From contig JAOXYB010026568.1 of assembly GCA_028565635.1 (NCBI GenBank), positions 1 through 15,718 of the forward strand: a DNA stretch of 15,718 bases, read 5' to 3'. The notes below the pieces were generated by a model. The model was not told where the DNA came from. It ran no database searches and saw only the letters and a list, made by a program, of their open reading frames with translations. The translations under genes were made by a program, and so were the position numbers. The stretch is from Phoronis ovalis. Taxonomy: Eukaryota; Phoronida; Phoronidae. This document shows, one piece after another, positions 9,001 to 15,718 of the stretch; within the stretch, counting starts at the first letter, position 1; each line of letters begins with the position of its first letter.

Positions 9001-12000
9001 GTTGAGAAATATATTAAGGTAGATAAAAATAATCGTAAATGAAACTGTCTAACACTACCTGAACGTATTTCTGGGTTGTTAAAATGCACTTCTAGCATTA
9101 CGTAAGGAGAGTATCCTGGTCCCCCAATAGGATAGCCAGCCTCTTCTGGATACAATAAAGCCTAAAAAAGAGCCGCATCTAATTGAACAAAGAACACGTG
9201 ATAAATGTTGATGTTTTACACGCAAGTATCCAACTTTAATCATAATATGAATTAGAAAAAAATAGCTTTCGATTCGTCTACATTCGCGACAAGCAAATGT
9301 AGGCATTACTTAACGTATCTTTTGAATAAATTAAACGGTTGCCAAGTGATGTCACGCATATAAAATAGTAATTGCAATACGCACCTCAGCTCCCATTGCC
9401 CAAGCACCAATAACTTTACTACACGATACCAATTTCGTCGGTCTCATCTCAGAAGAACATGGCCCATTATAAAAGGGAACAATTTGACCTTCAGGAACTT
9501 CGCAATGGAACACTTCCATGTGATGAACAAGGGCCTCATTTCCTTCTTGAATAAATGGTTCAAATTTGACCACGTGGTGTTTTGATGTTAGCAGAGGTAT
9601 TTTTTGAGTTCGACACCAGTATGTTGTTTCTGAAGCTGGTACATGCACCTGAAACAGTTGACGTAAGCAACAAAAGTAATGAGAGAACTTACAGATTCAA
9701 ATTCATTTTCAGATTCAGTGTAACACGAGAAACATATAATTCGTGTTCAGAACTTATTCAGAAAAAGAAAAAAATAAATCAAAGATATTTATTTTAAGAG
9801 TTAAGCAAGAGTTACACAATCTCTATAATGTTTTACTTTCAGTTAATATATAATAGTGTGGTTTTTCATTAGATATTTTTCAGACTGACGTAAACATTTG
9901 TCTATTGAAATAGAATACTTTTGAGATGTTATGCCTTAAGAATAAATATCGCCTTTAATTAACTCACTAATAATTTGAAATTTGATGAAAATCCAAGATT
10001 TTGGACCTGCCCAAATATAAGGATACTATTAGAATTATACATTCACAGCAAATAAGTAAGGTAAATATGAGTTACATGTTTTAACTTATTAACAAATTAT
10101 CACAGAACATCGATAAAATTATGTGATATAATTATAATAACAAATTTACTTTTGATCTCGTTTTTACTGATTGTACCTTATCATTGGTAATCTTGAACGT
10201 CTTTGCATCATCTGGCAGCCTGGGTTGAGGTAAAACTGGTTTAAGTAGCTGTGCTCGTTGGAGACCAACATCAAGTGACTTCACATTTAAACCCTCTGAA
10301 GTTAAAAACTCGCCATGGCCAGTGAAAAATATGATATGTGTTGTGCCGTCCTGTAAAAATATATTCTGAAATTACTAAGCCTTCATTTCTATTTTACAAG
10401 GATTGCGTAAAAATATTTTGTTTTATTATAAATTTAATTTTTATTGCGGAAATTAGCAGTTATTCGTTATTGAGGCGGTGGTTACAAGAATTATTAAATG
10501 ATGCGCAATAGGTTAGTCAATGCATATTAATTTGTAGAAAGTTAGGTGTACAAAAATTTAATGATATAAAAGTTTAAGTAAACTTGATTTGTGAATTTAA
10601 AGCTTTGTACACGCGAACTAATTTTTACTTATTAATTAATGCATTAGCTTTCTTTTGTCTATACATGTTTTTGACCAATTACTTATTTGTTTCCCAAAGG
10701 ATTCAAATCATACTATAGTAACGATACATCCCACTCAAATTTATATCAGTTTGTTTTAGGACACTGGTTGCATTAGTGGTTTAAGAAGGGATATATTGCT
10801 TTTTTAATTATATTATATTTTATAATGCATTTTTGGCACAAGTAATGATGATCGAAGCTGATGTAAATATCACTTAACTGCTTTTAGAAATTCCTCTTCC
10901 AGGAAATAGGCATAGAATAACTAGATATTAAATGGAAAAACTTTCAAACGATTATTTTCACGGTCAATTTAATGTACAAAACTACGTACATCAAAAATAT
11001 ACCTTCGGAAATCCAGAAGAATGAAAGCATTGGAAATTGCAGTAGAAAAAAATCATCAAAGTCTGAACTGATTTGAGCCTTGACATCAGAGAACAAATCG
11101 AATTCTACATTTGAATTGCAAATCGAATTTGAACACCCTCATATCCGGATCAAATAGGTTTTCAATAAATATTTACACTGATGACGTTGTTAGTGATAGC
11201 ATAATAGAAATTTATATAGGACGATTTTTAATTATATTGAAAAACATCGGAATCGCTTTTCTAAAGAAAGAAGTCAATGTAAATAACACAATTCGTCAAT
11301 AACATAAATTAATAATTTAATTTCTATATTCTTTGAGTTAAGACTCATGCTATAGAGAAAAATGCTACATGGAATTAGATCAAAAGCAAGGAAAATCCTA
11401 TTGACCTCCAAATAACTTTTTCACTAGGGACGTAATATCGAATGGTAGCTCACCTAACCTCACATTAGGCAAGAAATTAAAAAAATGTCTTTTTACCGAA
11501 ATTGCCCGAAAGATAAGTGACATTATATCTAGGCATGGTTTTATCCATATTCGTTAATAAACAATACTGACCGTAAACTTAGAAGAATTAAAAAAACGTG
11601 CGAAACAAAAAAGGTACATGATAGTGCCCACACTTCAACAACGTGCGCATTTGTTTAACTGTGTCCAACTAAGACAGGGAGCGTCTCAATTAAGGATTCA
11701 ATGACAGAATGATAATTACATTTCCTGAAATGAATGTGATATCATGTTGTAAGTACGTATTAGATGTTCGTTAACTGTTTTAATTTACAATAACCCTCTC
11801 GAAAATGACATTTGGTACGTAATGCAATATTTCAAATATTAATGAAATGTGTCAGTTATGGCAATTGACTGATATTTAAATATCGAAGTGTTTGATAGAT
11901 AACTCGTACATTATTGCTTTGCTAATAATTCGAGTAAGCACCAATGCATATTTGCGTTGGGTACCTCATAACGGGAAATAAACCGCGATACGCCTATTGG

Positions 12001-14928
12001 TAATTTTTATCCGTTTAACTAAGCTAGATTTTTTTTGATTATATTGAATATATATTATAACTATTCATTAAATATTTCTTGCCAAGATCGTGTTTTCTAG
12101 ATTTAAAAATATTTCTGTATATCCACCTTTATGTTAGTTAGACCTTGTGCACGATAGGTAATAGGAACAAACTGCCATAATGCTTTACGAAAAATATGTG
12201 TTTCATAACAAATTTCGTTTTAATAGCCTTAAATTTATATTAGAATATATTTATTCTATACTAGTTTATTTGCAGTTATTTCAAAGAATACTCAGCCTTA
12301 CATCTATTCTGTAGTCGCGCCTGTCGCAGGTATCAAAACCCCTTGAAAACATCAGGGCGACGTTGTTAGCTTTTTTCTCAACGTCCAAGAGTTCATAGTT
12401 TTGTTCCTCATCAATATGCAAAATCCCATCATTGTCCGTCCACGCATCCTATAATAAAAAATTCTATTTTAAGTATTTTTAAGCTCAAATATATACACTC
12501 AATCAAGCTGGTGTTGTCGTAACAGTATTTATTAATGTATCACTGACATGTGCCTTCGATTTCACTATCAGGTCTTTGCAGAATATAATTTAAAACATTT
12601 TTTTTTGATTTACAGCTCGATGTTTCTTTGTGCGCTTTTCAGTTAATCGCTGTTTTTGAGAAAGAAAACAACTTTACACGCCAAGTAAGTTTTGTTCTGT
12701 TTGCATAGGTTTTAACAGTTGGAACAAATCTTGCTTGTAGACTAGAATATACGATGTAAAGTATACTGTTGTAAAATGAGTACATTTTGCTGCATGTATA
12801 CGGAACTACCATCAAAAGATAAGTCAAGATCAAACAGGCAAATGCAACATCAGAAACAAAACAAATCTAAAATTTATTTACATGCTCTGTTGCAAACACC
12901 ATGCCACATGCATTAATGCCCCTCCAAAATAAAATATTTCAAATTACTCTGGTGAAATTATTAGAAAATTTATAACTTTGACAGCTGAGATGATCAAACT
13001 TGTCAAGTCCAGCGAAAACAGAATCAAAACAAAAAATCAATGAAGTGTGAACTTCTACGCGTATACTAAACACGGGAGAGAGAACAATGGAAAGATCCAT
13101 TTTTATCTGTGAAAGCTTTTGTTATAAAAAAACTGAAGTAATCAAATAAAAATCAGCTTTAGAGATTGGTCGCAAAACGAAAAAAATTTTCAACAACAAA
13201 AACGAAAATCGAATAGTGTAACATTCATTTGATTTTAGAAATATTTACAAAATATTTTTATTTAAATTAGAAGCAAAGAGACTAAAGTCCTTTTCTAAAA
13301 TAATTTTTGCGTAATATCAATTACCATTAAAATGCTAGACTTTTTTTACAACTTAATGACTGTTTCCGTATATTTTAAATCCAGATCGTCGATTTTCTCC
13401 GGAAAGGGCGGTTTATTAGTTCAGCAAAGATTATGAGTGTCGGTTTATATTGCAAGCATTAAATGAATCACAGATCAGTATTTCGTATTTCAATTTTCTA
13501 AGAGTACGCATATATATTTCTGAAGATTATTTAATTTGAGTCTTTTTACATCATATAATGATTCAAAATCTATTCATGAAAACGTTCCTATTAAAAAAAT
13601 TCAATACGATTTCCGTATTTTTATCATGGAAGTCATATAATCCAATATTCTCTGTTTATTCTGACATTACACAGGAAAACTAGTATTATTTGACTATACA
13701 CATGCTATAATAACAAATGTTAGTTTAGACAAGAGTCTTAAAAGGTCCTTGGTGTAGATGTCGTTGCTTGTGGGTGTTTTTTCATTCATAATGATATAAT
13801 CTACTACTTACTGTTATATTAGAATAACGTTTGCGAAAGTGAACAGTTATCTAATGGCTTTTGAAAGCGTTCTACTGGTGCCACTTATGCTTCTCACGTT
13901 TTTGCTTTCACCTTGTTTTAACTTTCATTGCCGGCGCCGTAGGGTAAATATCATATAATTTGTGGAAAAGTTAATGTTAACTCTAGTTAAAGGCTCGCAG
14001 TTTTAAAACGACAAGAGAATATGTTTAGTTTTCGAAAATGTAAAACTATGAATAATATGTATTTCACACTATTTACCGATGAACGGAGAATTTTATATCA
14101 CAAACAGAGCCGCATTTTTTTGGCACACACTTATTATTTTTATTAATGTTACTGAAGCCGTAATATTAGATAGCCTTGTTGTATTATAGAGGGCGACTAC
14201 CGTAACGGTCTTGGGAATCCGATTTTAAAAAAGCGGCTGCAGTGACGCCGATGTATGCTGTGCGTATGTATGACATTTTGCGCAGCACAATGGTGTTACT
14301 GCTTAGATTTATTAAATTTTAAGTGTTAGTCGTATAATACGGTATATTTACTAATTTAATTATCCCAGAACTTAGCAAATGCATATATTTATATTTAGTT
14401 CTACAAAAGATATAGAGAGAAGTCGTGACAATGTAAAACTATGCATGCCAGATAAAATACACTTTTAAAACTACAGACACTACCTTATGAAGATTATTTA
14501 CAGATAGAACATGTTGCATTGGAGCTCATGGCCAAATGTCAAATACTGCGGCCAAACCAACGCTTAGTTACCTGAAAATGATGTCTTCCTTCAACATCTG
14601 TCCAATATATAACTAAATCTGCATTAGCGGCTTCCCCATAATCAGAAAATCCGAAACCAATCCAATGATGAACATGACTGTCCTTAAAATCGGTAACAAG
14701 TTCGATTAAGAGTTTTTCATCATCGTACATTACGCCCCATCTTAAAGTTAAGCTTCCGTTTCTGTCTAATCTTAAATGGTAAGGAAATAATTCACTGTCT
14801 TGTCTTTCTATAGGAGTACCAACACAAACGTTTATCAGAAGGACGTAAAGAAGGACGTAACAAAATAAGCATGGCAGAAACTTTTCTTTCACCAGAAAAT
14901 TAATATCTAAGACGCTTTTAAATCTCAT
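5981..14928 (-). CDS. DBH-like copper monooxygenase (MOXD1 family), complete gene
   Basis: Exons in transcript order: 14928-14572, 12448-12302, 10350-10177, 9648-9385, 9161-9059, 8701-8535, 8106-7924, 7507-7448, 6952-6825, 6512-6356, (optional 6210-6169), 6067-5981. All introns are GT-AG and frames join cleanly, giving 608 residues, close to the usual length of this family. Order: signal sequence, DOMON domain about 45-165, Cu-monooxygenase N domain about 215-345, C domain about 375-530, short tail without a membrane helix. Ligands CuH H268, H269, H340 and CuM H419, H421, M494 are all present, with gaps of 71, 79 and 73 residues against 70, 79 and 73 in human DBH. The family hydroxylates small substrates with O2 and ascorbate-type reductant in the secretory pathway; MOXD1 substrates are not established. 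The DOMON domain and the EEMCVNYVHYYPR block fit MOXD1/DBH. A tyramine or dopamine hydroxylase role cannot be excluded but is less likely. Confidence 0.95.
6169..6210 (-). CDS. Possible 42-nt optional exon of the MOXD1-like gene
   Basis: Fourteen codons (NSSPSARMETTVLI) lie between cag and gtaagt, in phase 0 on both sides, so it can be included or skipped without changing frame. Its residues do not resemble the family, and skipping it joins GERFP directly to GYWNGI, which looks more natural. The acceptor has little pyrimidine tract. It may be an alternative exon or a chance splice-site pair. Confidence 0.3.
6356..6512 (-). CDS. MOXD1-like exon 10 (C-terminal region)
   Basis: It completes a phase-2 codon and then has 52 codons, ending MQCNRSNGERFP. 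The block LQRMYNIAELSMQCN matches the C-terminal helix and Cys region after the copper domain. Acceptor tgttgcag; donor gtaagt. Confidence 0.9.
6513..6824 (-). other. Intron 9 of the MOXD1-like gene
   Basis: A 312-nt phase-2 intron, gtaagt to ttgcag. Nothing else was recognised. Confidence 0.88.
6825..6952 (-). CDS. MOXD1-like exon 9 (CuM Met ligand)
   Basis: It reads GGWAISEEMCVNYVHYYPR; the Met at 6926-6928 is the CuM ligand. It ends in phase 2 at donor gtaagt. Acceptor gctttttag. Confidence 0.95.
6953..7447 (-). other. Intron 8 of the MOXD1-like gene
   Basis: A 495-nt phase-0 intron, gtaagc to tttttag. A stretch around 7140-7250 is less AT-rich than the rest and could be a degraded repeat, but nothing could be identified. 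Confidence 0.88.
7448..7507 (-). CDS. MOXD1-like exon 8 (60 nt)
   Basis: A short 20-codon exon reading GDALITTCDYKTTGRRNVTM, matching the family block G-D-x-L-I-T-x-C-x-Y-x-T-x-x-R. Acceptor ctaccgttttag; donor gtaagc. Phase 0 on both sides. Confidence 0.93.
7508..7923 (-). other. Intron 7 of the MOXD1-like gene
   Basis: A 416-nt phase-0 intron, gtgagt to gttttag. No additional feature was seen. Confidence 0.88.
7924..8106 (-). CDS. MOXD1-like exon 7 (CuM His ligands)
   Basis: It has 61 codons. INIFASQLHSHLTGRKIRTKH carries the H-x-H pair (8062-8064 and 8056-8058) that binds CuM. The end reads RRLPRPVRILP. Acceptor tacacacag; donor gtgagt. Confidence 0.95.
8107..8534 (-). other. Intron 6 of the MOXD1-like gene
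   Basis: A 428-nt phase-0 intron, gtaacg to cacacag. It contains the purine-rich low-complexity tract listed separately. Confidence 0.88.
8251..8425 (+). repeat. Purine-rich degenerate GATG/GATGGA low-complexity tract
   Basis: The + strand is almost entirely A, G and T in short units such as gatgaa, gatgga, gatgag and catggg, with very few C. It behaves like a decayed GAT/GGA-type microsatellite. An 80-codon open frame here (8236-8478) is a by-product of the repeat. On the sense strand of the host gene it is a pyrimidine-rich tract lying upstream of the exon 7 acceptor. Confidence 0.6.
8535..8701 (-). CDS. MOXD1-like exon 6
   Basis: It continues from phase 1 and has 55 full codons: DSSGLMFTYTSQLR, DAGCMELGL, SGYCTPECTTT. 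These match the family block leading to the CuM site, including paired Cys. The acceptor is an AAG (ttatttttaag), less usual than CAG/TAG but required by the frame. Donor gtaacg. Confidence 0.92.
8702..9058 (-). other. Intron 5 of the MOXD1-like gene
   Basis: A 357-nt phase-1 intron, gtagtg to tttttaag. No additional feature was seen. Confidence 0.87.
9059..9161 (-). CDS. MOXD1-like exon 5 (third CuH ligand)
   Basis: It has 34 codons plus one base (phase 1 at the donor, gtagtg). It reads YPEEAGYPIGG and EVHFNNP; the His at 9084-9086 is the third CuH ligand. Acceptor cttttttag. Confidence 0.94.
9385..9648 (-). CDS. MOXD1-like exon 4 (N copper domain, CuH ligands)
   Basis: It has 88 codons. 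It contains TTYWCRT, SKHHVVKFEP and NEALVHHMEVFHCE, a near-perfect match to the family signature. The two His of VHHM (codons 9523-9525 and 9520-9522) are the CuH ligands. Acceptor ctgtttcag; donor gtgcgt. Confidence 0.95.
9649..10176 (-). other. Intron 3 of the MOXD1-like gene
   Basis: A 528-nt phase-0 intron, gtacaa to gtttcag. Nothing else was recognised. Confidence 0.87.
10177..10350 (-). CDS. MOXD1-like exon 3 (linker between DOMON and copper domain)
   Basis: It has 58 codons in phase 0, from DGTTHIIFF to TFKITNDK, including RAQLLKP. Acceptor tatttttacag; donor gtacaa (weaker than the others). Confidence 0.92.
10351..12301 (-). other. Intron 2 of the MOXD1-like gene (1.95 kb)
   Basis: A long AT-rich phase-0 intron, gtaagg to tttttacag. 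It holds only short open frames without recognisable domains and one 14-nt perfect AT-rich palindrome (11871-11884). No transposon termini or RNA gene could be supported. Confidence 0.85.
12302..12448 (-). CDS. MOXD1-like exon 2 (end of DOMON)
   Basis: It has 49 codons, starting DAWTDNDG and containing DEEQNYELL and MFSRGFDTCD, which match the family blocks D-x-Q-D-Y-x-L-L and F-S-R-x-x-x-T-C-D. Acceptor ttttattatag; donor gtaagg. Phase 0 at both ends. Confidence 0.93.
12449..14571 (-). other. Intron 1 of the MOXD1-like gene (2.1 kb)
   Basis: The longest intron, gtaact to attatag, phase 0, directly after the exon carrying the start codon. It is a plausible site for regulatory elements. It contains a GC-richer patch at 14191-14300. 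No coding sequence was found. Confidence 0.85.
14572..14928 (-). CDS. MOXD1-like exon 1: start, signal sequence, DOMON
   Basis: It has 119 codons. The ATG at 14926-14928 is the first in frame after an in-frame TGA three codons upstream. A hydrophobic stretch (LPCLFCYVLLYVLLINVCVG) about 18-37 residues from the start is a signal peptide or anchor. The DOMON start follows (LRWGVMYDDE, WIGFGFSDYG, DLVIYWTD). The donor is gtaact. The 17-residue segment before the hydrophobic core is longer than a typical signal n-region. Confidence 0.93.
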
Positions 14929-15023
14929 ACTTTTTCAGTCGCTATTTGAGCACTTGTTATATACAAAAAGAACAAAACAGTTTTTTCTGACTTGCTGTTT
15001 TTATTACGACCGCCTATACAATT

Positions 15024-15041
15024 CAGCTCTTTTGTAACATC
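15024..15041 (-). other. Short upstream ORF in the predicted 5' leader
   Basis: If transcription begins near 15056, the leader contains one upstream ATG opening a five-codon frame (MLQKS, stop TGA) that ends 95 nt before the main ATG. Such elements can lower translation of the main frame. This depends on the predicted start site. Confidence 0.35.
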
Positions 15042-15083
15042 GAACGAAGAAATCCTGACCTTAAGCACTGTGTTTTTGATTGA

Positions 15084-15089
15084 TTTATA
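15084..15089 (-). promoter_or_regulatory. Candidate TATA box of the MOXD1-like gene
   Basis: TATAAA on the - strand, followed 33 nt later by TCAG (- strand, 15058-15055), which resembles an arthropod initiator with A+1 at 15056. This is close to the usual TATA-to-start distance. The start would leave a 5' UTR of about 128 nt before the ATG at 14928. The AT-rich background weakens the case. Confidence 0.4.
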
Positions 15090-15718
15090 CGGATAACGGA
15101 AAGAGCGCACACAAAAATCAATTCCACAAGGAATATAAATGGACGGCTCTAAATGTATGCGCGCGGCATAAATCTGTAATCGACTATATGCTTGAAAGAA
15201 TAATCAAAATATTGTTAGACCTATAATAAATAGTTTTGTCACCATTCAATATATGTGAGCTCTAATCACTTCTGTCACGTAAGTAGACAATTAATTAACG
15301 TAAAATGGCAATTAATTAAAGAGTCAAAAGATAATCTATTTTTTCTACGTAAACAAATTTTCTTTGTATCGCTTTAATTTTGTCAATAATCAACTTCCCG
15401 TAATTACATGTCTTATCTCTCGGACTTAACGTCTCTGTCAACAGTTTAGTTTTATTAACCCGAATATTATCTTGAACGTGGATTAGTGCACATGGCAGTT
15501 TATTGCAGATGCATATATAGGCAGTGGACGTGTTTTCTCGGACTGGTACTGACAACATCAAATAATTATAACGTGTACTTGGAGGATTATTTATTTACAA
15601 ATTGGTCTAACCGATTTACGTTATACTATACACAACTTTGTGAATAATTGTTTTCCTGTAGCAGAATAGAAAATAATAGTACCGTGACATTGAACAAAAC
15701 AGAAATTACGTTGCACAC
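15090..15718. other. Upstream flank of the MOXD1-like gene
   Basis: About 630 nt of AT-rich sequence upstream of the candidate promoter. No exon, RNA gene or repeat family was recognised. Additional 5' non-coding exons or promoter elements could lie here. Confidence 0.5.

Noticed and set aside
11007-11302. Short + strand open frames with coding-like stretches in intron 2, possibly a retroelement remnant
   Set aside because: There are several stops and no reverse transcriptase, integrase or gag motif. Nothing ties them to a known element.
11871-11884. A perfect 14-nt palindrome (gatatttaaatatc)
   Set aside because: It is pure AT-rich sequence in an AT-rich intron, with no flanking duplications or second copy. 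Chance is the simplest explanation.
14925-15110. A 61-codon - strand open frame ending in a 4-base overlap with the monooxygenase ATG
   Set aside because: It has no ATG and no recognisable domain, and its region coincides with the predicted promoter and 5' leader.
15548-15570. An initiator-like TCAGT with a TATAAT upstream on the - strand
   Set aside because: The spacing is only about 20 nt, too short for a TATA-initiator pair, and it would require a 620-nt leader. The pair nearer the ATG fits better.

Overview
This is a eukaryotic, animal-type window: AT-rich, with two intron-containing genes that converge tail to tail. Both encode proteins typical of Metazoa. The short introns (about 0.1-2 kb) and the family profiles point to an invertebrate, plausibly an arthropod or other protostome, but the sequence alone does not fix the taxon. 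No rRNA, tRNA, CRISPR array or recognisable transposon was found.

Positions 3-4127 (+) hold the 3' half of a receptor-type protein tyrosine phosphatase gene. The coding exons are 3-53, 377-553, 924-3557 and 3957-4127, all joined in phase 0, giving 1010 residues in the window. The protein runs: end of one fibronectin type III (FN3) domain, a complete FN3 domain, a membrane-proximal FN3-like domain with two basic convertase-type cleavage motifs, a transmembrane helix, two tandem phosphatase domains (D1, D2) and a short acidic tail. The D2 sequence and cleavable proximal ectodomain resemble the MAM-type (type IIB, PTPRK/M/T/U) receptors. Both phosphatase domains keep the P-loop cysteine but lack the P-loop arginine. 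D1 also lacks the WPD aspartate and the Q-loop glutamine. The product therefore looks like a fully catalytically dead receptor phosphatase in an intact, spliced gene.

Positions 4128-5980 are the shared 3' region of the two genes, AT-rich with candidate poly(A) signals.

Positions 5981-14928 (-) hold a complete copper-dependent monooxygenase gene of the DBH-like/MOXD1 family: 11 confident coding exons and one optional 42-nt exon, 608 residues (622 with the optional exon). It has an N-terminal signal sequence, a DOMON domain and both copper domains. All six copper ligands are present with the spacing of human dopamine beta-hydroxylase, so it should be an active secretory-pathway enzyme of unknown substrate. 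A candidate TATA/initiator promoter and a five-codon upstream ORF lie at 15024-15089.

Nothing in the sequence ties the two genes to one pathway; they look like ordinary convergent neighbours. The observation most worth following is the loss of catalytic residues in both phosphatase domains of a gene that otherwise reads as functional.
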